37,849 nt of DNA from Lojkania enalia (Eukaryota; Ascomycota; Dothideomycetes; Pleosporales), in contig ML986709.1 in assembly GCA_010094045.1 (NCBI GenBank), positions 79,051 through 116,899 of the forward strand. The letters are read 5' to 3'. The notes below the pieces were generated by a model, which saw nothing but the letters and a program-made list of their open reading frames with translations, was not told the DNA's origin and made no database searches. Every line of letters starts with the position of its first letter. Position 1 is the first letter of the stretch. Position numbers and translations under genes: made by a program. This document shows, piece after piece, positions 21,830-31,817 of the stretch.

Positions 21830-22683
21830 TATAGCGCGCTTTATACTATCCGCTCGTATCTAATTACACCCTAAATTAGCGTATTATAGCTCGAGTTTCC
21901 TCCTTATTATCCTTTTTAACAATAATTATCTCTTCTTATACTTTTATTAGGGTCTCTTACGCTTAAATCCGCCTTTTTTTCTACTATTTCCGTTTTATTA
22001 CTACTTTATTCGCTTCTTAAAGGCTGACGATTTTATTGTATATTAACCCGATCTAATATATTACTTTTATAGAGCCTTTCTTAAGCTAATTTAGCTTCTT
22101 AATAATAGAAGCTAGTAAAGAGCTTATATCCCTTTAAATCTAATTATAAATTAATATTAATTAAGCTTTTAGCTCGCGCGTATTACTTAGTATTTTTACT
22201 TCTTATAGGGTATTATCTTATACTAGTAGTATTAGCGTACGAAGCTTTATATTAAACTTTAAAAGTACTACTTCTAGATTAAATAGGACTAGACTAGCTC
22301 CTTAAAAGCTTATATAAATATTATCCTTTATAATTAATATATTAAAAACAGCTTTAAAAGCTAAAAAGAACTTAAATTTTATAATATAGTTAATATAATT
22401 ATATACTAAAACTAAGATCTAATTTCTATATATACGCTTTAATAGTAAGAAGTAGTCTATATCTAGTAGCTATAATAGGTATAATAAATAAGCTAGTATA
22501 TAGAGTAGAATAATACTCTATTCCTCGTAGAGTTTCTAGAAATTAAGCGAGTTATAACTATTATAGCTATTAAAGATTAGTAGTTAACGCGTATCTACTA
22601 TATAATCTTTTATATATCTATAAAAGTACTTTAACTACTTAATATCAAGTTTATTTATTATCTAGCTATTCTTACTAACTATA
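21830..22683 (-). pseudogene. Pogo-6 transposase, C-terminal part
   Basis: Minus-strand continuation after the TRIM-like insertion. It begins at an IAVSENGW-type position near 22680, then RLLIFNSYNSYNS (second catalytic Asp now Asn, near 22570), and a LLYLL.LLDIDYF block (third catalytic Asp kept, near 22470). A long basic C-terminal tail with K/R and E clusters runs to about 21830, typical of Fot1-like proteins. Stops are of RIP type. Confidence 0.8.
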
Positions 22684-22688
22684 ATAGT

Positions 22689-22809
22689 TGTTAAATAGAG
22701 GGCTTAAGGTTTAATTAAAGCTATAGAGGAAGTTATTTATCTATAGAAATACTAAGGTGCTAACCCTAATTATATATAAGAGTAAATACTAAGAAGATAC
22801 CCTCTAATA
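22689..22809. repeat. Left LTR of the TRIM-like element
   Basis: 121 bp, matching 23536-23656 with mostly transition differences. Shared stretches include TTAATTAAAGCTATAGAGGA and TATATATAAGAGTAAATA. It is preceded by ATAGT. Confidence 0.88.
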
Positions 22810-22879
22810 TACCTTCTTAACCGAAGAACGTAAGAGAGAATTACTATACTATCTCTTCTTATATATACTCTAAATATCC

Positions 22880-23075
22880 TTCTAGCTCTATAATTCTAGT
22901 ATAGTAGTTCTAGCCTAATAACTCTAGCTTAGTAGTTTTCGCTCGATAACTCTAGCTTAGAGACTCTAGCTCGATAGCTCTAGTTTAGTAGCTCTAGCTC
23001 GATAATTCTAGCTTAGTAATTCTAGCTTAGTAGCTTTTAGTTAATAGCTTTAACTTAGTAGCTTTCTAGTCGCTA
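22880..23075. repeat. 14-bp minisatellite, 14 units, inside the TRIM-like element
   Basis: Units of 14 bp with a consensus near CTCTAGCTYAGTAG or CTCTAGCTCGATAG run in perfect phase for 196 bp. Variants include TTCTAGCTCTATAA at the start and CTTTCTAGTCGCTA at the end. Units differ mostly at C/T and G/A, so the array is older than, or was also hit by, RIP. 14 is not a multiple of 3, which argues against a conserved coding repeat. Confidence 0.88.
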
Positions 23076-23535
23076 AAGTTAATTTGATAAAATAACGTCT
23101 TTTATAAGTAGAGATAATATTATAAATATACTCGGTTTATAAAGCTTTACTAGCTTACCTCCTATTATATATTAACAGGTATCCTCTTATATAAAGAGGG
23201 GTTTTCTATCTCTTCTAGAGTTTATAACTCTTATATTTAGTATAATAATAGTATTACGTCCTATATAGGTAGTATAAACTAGGTTTACTATCGACTAGAT
23301 ACTACTACTAAACTATCTATTAGTTAGTAAAGGTGCGGGCTTTAAATTAGGTAGGTTTTTTAGCTAGCTACTATAGTATACTAATATAATAATACTACAA
23401 CTACTCGATAGCTATAATAGATACTAGACTAACGTGCTAGCTGTAGAAGTTTCTCTACTAGGACTATATCTATAAGATTAATAATAATAAGTTACTAATA
23501 AAACTATATATAGAAGTAGATAAGAGCTTATAATC

Positions 23536-23656
23536 TATTAGACGGAAGGCTTAAAATTTAATTAAAGCTATAGAGGAAACTATTTATTTGTAAAAATACT
23601 AAGACGCTAATCCTAATTATATATAAGAGTAAATATTAAGAAAGTACCCTCTAATA
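23536..23656. repeat. Right LTR of the TRIM-like element
   Basis: 121 bp, beginning TATTAGACGGAAGGC (TG to TA) and ending CCCTCTAATA. ATAGT follows. A purine-rich GATAAGAG near 23519 lies before it and may be a weak polypurine tract. Confidence 0.88.
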
Positions 23657-23661
23657 ATAGT

Positions 23662-24364
23662 CTAATTCTTAGGTATATCGTCGCCTTTATATTAGGTAGA
23701 GAGATAGTAGTAGCTAGTAATAATAATAAAGGGTGGAAGCGTCTAGCTAGTAGTATTAATCTCTTAAATTACTAAAATCTATTTATAATTATCTAATTAA
23801 ATTATCTTTAGTCGATTATATCTCTCTATATCTATAATAACTAGTTATAATAAGATAATACCTATTTAAAAGTTAGATTTGTTAAAATTATATATATCCT
23901 TATCTATAATACGATATTTCTTCTTAGTATACTATATAAGTTTAAACCAGGTTTTAATTACTTTAAAATCTTTAAAAAAAAGTTTTCTAATAATTATAAG
24001 GCTAATTTAGGCGTGTTTTAAGTTTAGGAGTACGTCTAATAAAGTTTCTAGGCTAATATATAGTAATCTAGCCTATATTATACTTAGTAAGTAAGCTATT
24101 AGCTATATTTTATATAGTAGTTAAGGTAGGCGCAAATTCTTATAAATCTAGGTTAAGTATATATTAAATAATAACCTCCTCTTTAGGTTTTATTAGTCTC
24201 TTTAAGTTAGACTTTTAATTATACTATAAGTAGATTCTAGTATATTATTAGTATACGGTTATTTAAATTATATTAAATATTAAAGTAACGCGTCTTTCGC
24301 TATTTATTTAGCCTCTTTTAATAGCTAAGAAAGTTAAGTTTACTTAATTCTCGTTTTAGGCTAT
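23662..24364 (-). pseudogene. Pogo-6 transposase, N-terminal part
   Basis: The minus-strand frame starts near 24364 (ATA, probably former ATG). It shows an HTH region ending in a KPKEEVII.YILNLDL.EFAPTL segment typical of the CENP-B-type domain, then IYNFNKSNF near 23890 (ancestral NFDESGF, first catalytic Asp now Asn) and an RYNRLKII.LDNYK block. It breaks at the TRIM-like element and continues at 22683. Full length would be about 520-560 codons. Confidence 0.8.
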
Positions 24365-24471
24365 ATTTTTATTATTTTATTATTTTATTATTATTAGAAG
24401 TTTAAGTATCGCGTTTTAGTAATAGAATAGACCGCTCGCTTATATAGGCCGCTCGCTTATAAGGTATATTA

Positions 24472-25517
24472 GAAGAAGTAGATTTATCTACCTAATACGT
24501 TTATATATTATACTTAGTTCTACTATAGTTTCTATATTATCGTATATCTAGTTAAGCTCTCTCTTATCTATTTATATAATAAGCTCTTTTTAAGCTCTAG
24601 AATACTCTAAAAGCTTTAATAGCTATTTATACTAATTTCTTACTATATTCTATTATTCTATTCTATTATATCTTCTTTCTCTTATATAATTTTTACTTAG
24701 TTAGCGTTTCTATTTACTCTTTAAACTTTATAATCTAAGAATTTATAAGTATATTCTAGTATAGTATTAATATAGCCCCTTTAATAAGTTATATAAACCC
24801 GCTTTAAGTTATTATAGGTAATAAGCTAAAAGAGTTTTATACAAGTTTTAATTAAGATAAAAATTTAAACGTATTATTTATAATTTTTAATACTTATAGT
24901 ATTTATAATATAGAAAGTTCTAGTAGAGTATATAATTATATATTAAGGTATTTAAATACTACCTATATATTTAAAGAGACTAGATCTAATATTTTAAAGG
25001 CTTTTTAATAATTATTATATATAAATATATATAAAAATATATTTCTAAAATTTAATAGAAAACCTTTCTTATTAATATAAAAGATATACTAGTATACTAA
25101 ATCTTATATATATTAAAAGTATTTCTACTTTAAAAGCTTAAAGTAAACTATATTAAATAGTTAGAGGATATATAATAAATAGGTTAGTATATAGAGGGTA
25201 AGAATTTTATTCTTAAGGTAGTAGTTCTTAAAATTCTAGTTAAGGTAGTTCTTATAGCTATTTAGAATTAGTAGCTAATATACTTCTATCTAATATACTT
25301 CTATATAAGTATTAAAATACTTTAACTATTTAAAACTAAGTATATTATTTATCTAAATATTTTTAAATACTAAAAGTTTCTAATTATATAGTATATTTAT
25401 CTTCTTATACTAAATAGAGATATAGATATACCCTTTATAAATAATAAAAGGTAGAGTTATATATCCTGCTATATAGATACTTTAGATAATAGTAATCTAC
25501 TTCTAATTATCTAACTA
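24472..25517 (-). pseudogene. Pogo-4 transposase, C-terminal piece
   Basis: On the minus strand this aligns to the C-terminal half of the pogo-2/pogo-5 transposases, including the region corresponding to 5160-6000 of pogo-2. It is so AT-rich that most motifs are only visible by alignment. It is bounded by the TA duplications of pogo-6 (24470-24471) and pogo-3 (25518-25519). Confidence 0.7.
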
Positions 25518-25519
25518 TA

Positions 25520-27351
25520 ACGTATTCTACTATTAAAGCGGCTAAACTATCGAAGCGGCTACTTTTTCTTAGTATTATAAATACTATGTACGAACTATAA
25601 TAAATCTATAATACGACCTTCTATTAATTTAATAAGAAGGTAGAATTAAGCTTACCTTACAGGCGTATAAATTAGGCTAGTTTAAGAGCATGTAACGCGC
25701 TACTATAGCTTTTAATATATAATATTAACAACTCTCTACTCGACTTTATAGAATTGTATTTCGCTCTTATATATAACTAAATCGCTAGAAGCTTATAATA
25801 TCCGAAGAATAAACAATCGTATAATATATTCTTAACTTTAATTCGCGAGGATTTACGCCCCAGCTATATAAGGTAGTAGATATAGTAGATAAACTATTGA
25901 GTGTATATAGTAGAATACTTATAAGAAAGAATTAGTCTAAACAATTTGTAGCGCGTATAAATAAGTTTAAAATAGCCTTTAATTAAGTAAAGGATTGCTA
26001 AAGAATAAAACAAGAGAATCTAGAGGTTATTAATATATAGTTTAAGCTCGTACGGGATATAATTGCAAAATATAGTATATATAATAATAATATCTACAAC
26101 TTAAATAAAATAGGCTTTTAGATAAGTATTATTAGTACTATAAAGGTTATTATAGGTTTAGAATATTATATAAGGCCTACTCTTATATAGCTAGACGATT
26201 ATAAGTAGATTATAGTTATCTAAAGTATCTATACTACTATATACGCAACTCTACTACTTATTATCTATAAAAAACGTGTTTATATTTTTATATAGTATAA
26301 AGAAGTGGGTATATTATATAATTGGAAAATTTTAGTTTCTAAGAACGGCTGGATAAATAATACGCTTAATCTTAAGTAGCTAAAGTACTTTAATAAGTAT
26401 ATAAAGATACGTTAGATAGAGTTATATAGGCTACTTATTTTAGACGGCTATAAAAGCTACTTTAACTAAGAATTTAAAGATTACTACCTTATATAAAAGA
26501 TTCTAATACTTTATATACCTTCTTATTTATTATATATACTTTAGCCTCTTAATATAGTTTACTTCTTACTATTAAAGCTGAAGTACTTATAGCGCGTATA
26601 AGACTTAGCGCGCTAATATATCTACTATATTAATAAAGAAAGCTTCCTTCCAGCCTTTAAGAACGCGTTTTTTAACATATTTATATATAAGAACTATTGA
26701 AAGGCCTTTAAAATAATAGGAATTATTCTTTTAAACGTATAGGTTATATTAAATTACCTTAATATATATCTACATACCCTACTAGAACTACTTTTATAAG
26801 AAGACTTCTAATAGTTTAAAACTCCAAGTAATATATATAAATTTAGGTTACAATTAATACTTATACGAAAGTACTTTATATAATTACTAAAAGAGATGTA
26901 AGAAAGATTCTTACAACTTATAAAAGGTGCTAAGTTAATACTATATTAGAATATACTTCTTTAAACTTGTAACTCTAAGCTTAAAAGGTAATTAAAAGAA
27001 GTAACTAAGTGTAAAACGCGTAAAAGAAAGTATATTTAGTATAGTAGTATAGTATTATATAGCGAGAGATCTTTATATATAGCTACTGAAACATTTATAG
27101 GCTCTTAGCCCTTTAAGAAGACTCGTAGTACTAATACTTAAGAAAGGGCTTAACCAGCTTAATACTATTATAGTAACTATAATAAGACTAGATATAACGC
27201 TTGTACGTGTTAAAATAATAGTAGGGAAAATTCTAAATTAGATAAAAGTATATTATATATAAGATTACTTATTAGTATTAAGTAAATTAACTTTTCGTGT
27301 ATAGTATTTGTTTTACTAAGAAAAAGTAGCCACTTTAATAGTAGAATATAT
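25520..27351 (+). mobile_element. Pogo-3: Fot1/pogo-like transposon inserted in pogo-4
   Basis: 1832 bp, same family as pogo-1 and pogo-2 but on the plus strand. It starts ACGTATTCTACTATTAAAG and ends ...AGTAGAATATAT, with TA at 25518-25519 and 27352-27353. The left end has two 17-bp repeats, the right end one. The transposase frame is indel-free over 561 codons. Confidence 0.9.
25600..27285 (+). pseudogene. Pogo-3 transposase (DDE superfamily)
   Basis: The frame of 561 codons runs from ATA at 25600 (probably former ATG) to TAA at 27283. Visible blocks: NLNSRGF-like CENP-B HTH segment near 25840; KLVRDIIAKYSIYNNN leading to IYNLNKIGF near 26098 (first catalytic Asp changed to Asn); NGWINNTL near 26350; RLLILDGYKSYFN near 26430 (second Asp kept); PLNIVYFLLLK near 26550 (third Asp changed to Asn). 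The C-terminal tail is basic. About 560 aa is typical for Fot1. Two catalytic residues are lost in addition to the stops. Confidence 0.88.
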
Positions 27352-27353
27352 TA

Positions 27354-27442
27354 TAAGATTAGGTTTTATATATCTCTTTAAACCTATAATAATTTTTATA
27401 AACCTAATTATACTTATTTAAAAACTAGTTTTATTAAAGTTA
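27354..27442 (-). pseudogene. Pogo-4 transposase, middle piece
   Basis: An 89-bp fragment between pogo-3 and pogo-5 that matches about 6012-6100 of pogo-2, for example the shared AACCTATAATAA and TTATTAAAGTTATA. It bridges the two insertions and proves that both went into the same older copy. Confidence 0.75.
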
Positions 27443-27527
27443 TAACGTAAAGTACCACCGAGCCGGCTATACTACCGAGCCGGCCACTTTTTCTTAGTAC
27501 TACCAACACTATATATAAGACCTTAAT

Positions 27528-29189
27528 TTACTCGCCATCTATAAGAGAACCTGCGTACGAGATACTTGGACTAGATTTAGAAGAAGCTTCTATATCTTTT
27601 TAGCACGTACGAGCGTTATACCCGGTCTTTCTATAGTTCCTATAGTACCGTTAACTAGGTTGAGCTGGTTCCTTACTACTACCACCACAAGCCTTCTTAG
27701 ATTGCTAAGGAGCTGTAGATACCTCAGCAGCTCCGTATAAAGCTCCCTTACTATACTCTATCGTACTACTATACTGGATTCGCTTCCGTTTACGTGTTTT
27801 ATACTTTGTTATAACCTCTAATTACTCTTTAAGCTCTATAATCCGGTAGCTTATAAGAGCGTTTTAATGCAGCATTAATTCAGCTCCTTTTATTAGCTGT
27901 AAGAAGTCTTCTTTAGCTTCTTTTAGTAATCGTACGAAGGACCTCTATATAAGAGTTGATTGTAACCTGAATTCTTATATATTACTTAGTATTTTTAACT
28001 GCTATAGTATTTCTAGTAGAGGTACTTCTAGTAGTATATATAACCGGACTTTAAAGCGCTTAAGAATAACCTGCGCGTTAATAGGAACTAGTCTAAATAC
28101 CTTAAAAGCCTTTTTACAGTTCTTATACGTAAATATATTAAAAAACGCGTCTCTAAAGGCTAGTAGAAAGCCTTTCTTATTAATATAGTAGACGTGTTAG
28201 TATACTAAGTCTTATATACGCTGGGAGTACTTTAGCTTTAATAGTAAGAAGTATATTATATTAAGTAGCTGTAGGATATATAATAAATGTACTGGTATAT
28301 AGAGGGTGAGGATCTTTTATACGAGGTAATAATCCTTAAAATCCTGGTTTAGATAGCTCTTATAGCTATTAAGAATAAGTAGTCTATATAACTCTATCTA
28401 ACGCGTCTTTATATGCGCGTTAAAGTACTTTAACTACTTAAAACTAAGCTTATTATTTATCCATCTATTCTCAGAAACTGAGAGCTTCTAGTCGTACGGT
28501 ATATCTATCTTCTTATACTATACTAAGATATAGACGCGTCCTTTATAGATAATAAATAGTAGAGTTATATACCTAGTAGTATAAATACTCTAGATTACTA
28601 TAACCCACTCCCAATCACCTAGCTAAATAAGCGTAGGTCTTATATAGCATTCTAAACCTATAACAACTTTTATAGAGCTAATTATACCTATCTAGAAGCC
28701 TATCTTATTAAAGTTATAGATATCATCTTTATAGACACTATACTTAGCTACCGTCTCTTATACGAGCTTAAACCACGCGTTAATAACCTCTAGATCTTCT
28801 TATAATATCCTCTAACAGTCTTTTACTTAATTAAAAACTGTTTTAAGCTTATTTATACGCGATATAAATCGTTTAGACTAGTTCTTATCTATAAATATCC
28901 TACCCCGCGCACGTAATAGTTTATCTACTATATCTACTACCTTATAAAGCCGCGGCGTAAATCCTTATAAATTAAGGTTAAGGATATATTATACGATCGT
29001 CTACTTTTTAGTTGCTGTAAGCTTTATATAATTTAGTTGAGTTTAAGGTTGAAAGGTAATTCTATAAAGCCGGTTAAAGAGCTGCTAATATTATATATTA
29101 AAAGCTGCTGCAGCGCGTCGCACGCTTTAAAATTAGCTTAAAGTATAGGCCTGAAAGGTAAGTTCAATTCTACCTTCTTAATTAGATAG
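27528..29189 (-). pseudogene. Pogo-5 transposase
   Basis: The minus-strand frame starts at an ATA codon at 36686 (right of gypsy-B) and resumes at 29189 after only a few codons, so gypsy-B sits almost on the start codon. Blocks: NQEGRIEL-like N-terminus, HTH region, DDIYNFNKIGF near 28720 (first catalytic Asp now Asn) and RLLILNSYKSY near 28390 (second Asp now Asn). The end is near 27528. About 560 codons. Non-functional. Confidence 0.82.
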
Positions 29190-29194
29190 ATTAG
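29190..29194. repeat. Target-site duplication of gypsy-B, left
   Basis: ATTAG directly before the LTR, repeated at 36663-36667 directly after the other LTR. Confidence 0.93.
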
Positions 29195-29733
29195 TGTTAT
29201 AAACACAGAACGCTAAGAGGTACCGCCTCTATAGTAAGGGCTTAATCTAATATTAGCTACTACGGAGGTCGATTTAGATAAGGACTAACAGGGTAACAAT
29301 AGGCAGAAGTATATTAGGGACTAGTTATTAGATAGTAAGTAGTAGGACTGCGGGAACTGGGGAGATAATTAGTTGGACGATAAAGTATAGCATAACCTAT
29401 ATACGTAACTATAGTAGAAGTGTTAGGTATAGTAGGATAGACCTGACAGACCTAATAGATCTAATAAGCTAGGCTTAGCAGTTTTGGACTTAACTATATA
29501 AGAAGGGAGATTTTCTTATAAGATTAAGTCCTTTATAGTTATTCTCGTAGATTTATCTTATTACTCTATTAGACTTCTAAATATACTTATTATATTTGAA
29601 GAACCGGCGAACCTAATACTCTCTTATTATTAAAGCTACTACCTCTAACCAATCTAATATAAATAAGGCTCCGGCGCGCGTACGACTGCAATAGCAGTTA
29701 TTATATATACTAGTAGTATATAGGTTAGTAATA
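29195..29733 (+). repeat. 5' LTR of gypsy-B
   Basis: 539 bp, from TGTTATAAACACAGAACGC to GGTTAGTAATA (terminal CA changed to TA). A TATA-like AACTATATAAGAAGGG at 29491-29506 is kept in both LTRs and in gypsy-A. Most differences from the 3' LTR are transitions. Confidence 0.95.
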
Positions 29734-29774
29734 TAATAACTATCCAACGTTGAGAGAATAAGAACTATCTAAAG

Positions 29775-31817
29775 ATGTCTACTACATCGTAAAGTTAAGT
29801 TATAATAACCTAAAGGCTGTAAGCCCTAGAAGAAGCTATAGTATAGAAAGTATAGAAATAGGAAACCCGTATTATATAGATATAATACAAGCTAGCTGTA
29901 GCTAGAGCCGACCTAGCTAAAGCTAAATAATAAGTATAAGCTAAGATAGCTTTACTAAAGAAGTTTAACAGTAAGAAAGAATATGTTAACTCTTTTCTTA
30001 TATTAATAGAGCTGTACTTTAAGTTTAACAGCACAACCTTCTTTCTAGATAAGGATAAGATCTTAGCTGTAATAATAAATATAGAAAAGATACCGCTAGT
30101 ATAGGCTGAACTATTTATAGCAGACTGGCTAGAGAATAGAGGTAATATAAAGAAAACTAGAGAATCTACGGACGAACTCTTTAAGAGCTAGGAAGGATTT
30201 AAGGATAAGGTCCGGAATATCTTTAGAGAAGTAGACGCAGAATAGGAAGTGTAAAAAAAGCTACTAAGACTAACCTAGACTAAGAGGGTAACGGATTATA
30301 CTATAGAATTCTAGAGACTTAGCGCTAGACTGGGATGGGACGATAGTATATTAGTAGGAATCTTCTATAAAGGTCTTAAGGATAAGGTTAAGAATAACCT
30401 AGCTAGAGAAGAAAGGCCAACCGAACTATTAAAAATGATCGAATTGGTGGTTAGGATTAATAACCGTTAGTATAAGCGAGAGATAGAGAAAAGATCTTAG
30501 CCGCAGATATTCGTGCCAGTAAAGAAAGAAAGTAAGACGGCGCTATAAGATAGTAATCTAATAGTCCTTGGAAAAGTCGAAAAGGATAAGGGAAAGAACT
30601 ACCAATGATTAAGGATGAGCAATCTTAAGAAAGAAAGGTTTAAAGAGGGAGCGTGCCTTCTATATAGGTAAAAAGGGTACTATATAAAAGAATGTCCAAA
30701 TAAGAAGAAGGAAGCCTAAATAATAACTGCGCAACCTACTAATAGATACTAACTAATATAGTATTAGACGTATTATATAAACAATAGATACGAGACGTAC
30801 CGTTTAGTAAAAGAAGGAAGCAATTATTAGCTACAGCTAAAAAGGGCAACGGTAGTTATTAAACGTATAGAGTATCTACTAGGAGTACTAGGACTTAATA
30901 ATACGACTATCCTAGAAAGAATAAAGTAAAAAAAGTGCTGGATCTATAATAAAATATACTAGGTAAGGTTATACCTCTAGGAATACTAGAACATTCTATT
31001 CGAAGAAGCAACGTTCTAAGACAGCTAGGATGTACTAGAAACTGTAGTAAAGTTAATAGGAAAGGTTATAAACGAAGAAATATTCGAGTATATATAAGAA
31101 ATATACTAAGGCTATCCTATAGAACTGGTAAAAGGTAAGAAAGGGAAATATATGCTACCCTATAAGAACAGCTGCGAAAAAGATTGGGCTAGCTATTATT
31201 AGAACAACTGCTAGATATATAAGAGTATTAAGATAAAGCTAGAAGTATAGCTAAAGATAGATATAGAGTTATTACTAAAAATCTTGCTATCTTAAAATAA
31301 AATAGAAGATTATATAAAAAACGGGTATTATTAGATTTACGGAAGTCTAATTTACTTTAGAATAGAGTATCTATACCAGCTTAGTAAAATCGTTGTAGAA
31401 GCTAAAGAGCTAAGGAAGGTAGTCTTAGAAGTAAAGGAGATGTAGGGGGATATTAGAGGATAACTTAATATTACAGCTTATAAGATAACGGGAGTAAGTA
31501 TACTTAAAGAGGAGGAACGTCCTAAGGATAATATATATTTAGAGGAATATAAAGTATTAAGCTGAAAATAATATATAGTTGAATGCCGGTACTATTAAGA
31601 TATATTTAGGGTACTTAAATAGCGAGGATTAAATAAAGACTACTAACTAATCGAATAGTAATAGTATTTCTTAGGATAGAAGTATAAGATATATAGTAAG
31701 TAAGTAAAGGCCGCTTACGCCTAAGAACTATAGATAAGGTATAGTATAGATAGATATCTACTATATAGAGGAGAAAAGGAGAAGGTAGGATTCTTCCCAC
31801 CTCAGTTAAAAAATTAA
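29775..31817 (+). pseudogene. Gypsy-B gag with long C-terminal extension
   Basis: The frame runs 680 codons from a surviving ATG (MSTTS...) to TAA at 31815. The first 290 codons are a capsid-type region with an FNSKKEYVNSFL segment and a DYTIEF.RLSARLGW segment. A CCHC zinc knuckle follows at 30654-30695, now C-x2-Y-x4-Y-x4-C, with two of its four ligands changed to Tyr. About 370 codons follow with no recognised domain, containing an LGLNNTTILERIK segment, a K/E-rich helix near 31400-31440 and VGFFPPQLKN at the end. Stops (TAA, TAG, TGA) all fit mutated Gln, Trp or Arg codons. Confidence 0.85.
31806..31817 (+). promoter_or_regulatory. Candidate -1 ribosomal frameshift site of gypsy-B
   Basis: In the gag frame the codons are TTA AAA AAT TAA, giving heptamer A-AAA-AAT at 31808-31814 followed by a stop. 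The protease frame that starts downstream (codon phase of 31928) is -1 to gag. Gypsy-A has the related A-AAA-AAC at the same point. It would let a minority of ribosomes make Gag-Pol. Confidence 0.5.

Larger units (their letters stand above)
22689..23656 (-). mobile_element. TRIM-like non-autonomous LTR element in the pogo-6 transposase
   Basis: A 968-bp element flanked by two 121-bp direct repeats (22689-22809 and 23536-23656). The repeats begin TGTTAAATAGAGGG or TATTAGACGGAAGG and end CCCTCTAATA, so the ancestral ends are TGTTAGA...TCTAACA, a standard LTR signature. The 5-bp target duplication is ATAGT at 22684-22688 and 23657-23661. The 726-bp interior encodes no recognisable gag or pol and carries a 14-bp minisatellite. 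Strand is given arbitrarily. It must have used another element's proteins. It lies in the transposase frame of pogo-6 between the first and second catalytic blocks. Confidence 0.85.
15940..24469 (-). mobile_element. Pogo-6: pogo-like DNA transposon (third family) inserted in pogo-4
   Basis: The ends are ATATACCTTATAAACGAGCG at the left and the reverse complement ...GCTCGCTTATAAGGTATAT at the right, with TA at 15938-15939 and 24470-24471. After removal of copia (16104-21800) and the TRIM-like element (22689-23656) with their duplications, the transposon is about 1.86 kb. Two 17-bp repeats (AAGCGAGCGGYCTATAT type) lie at each end. The transposase is on the minus strand. The family is the same as pogo-7 at 37564. 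Confidence 0.85.

Noticed and set aside
22880..23075. 14-bp repeats as a repetitive protein-coding gene
   Set aside because: 14 is not a multiple of three, so the array would cycle through frames, and no frame is open across it.
29810..30034. Open minus-strand frame of 74 codons
   Set aside because: It lies wholly antisense to gypsy-B gag, whose sense frame is coherent for 680 codons. The product is Tyr/Leu/Ser-rich as expected from the complement of AT-rich coding sequence.
31615..31800. Open minus-strand frame of 61 codons
   Set aside because: Antisense to the C-terminal part of gypsy-B gag; no ribosome or domain signal, low-complexity product.
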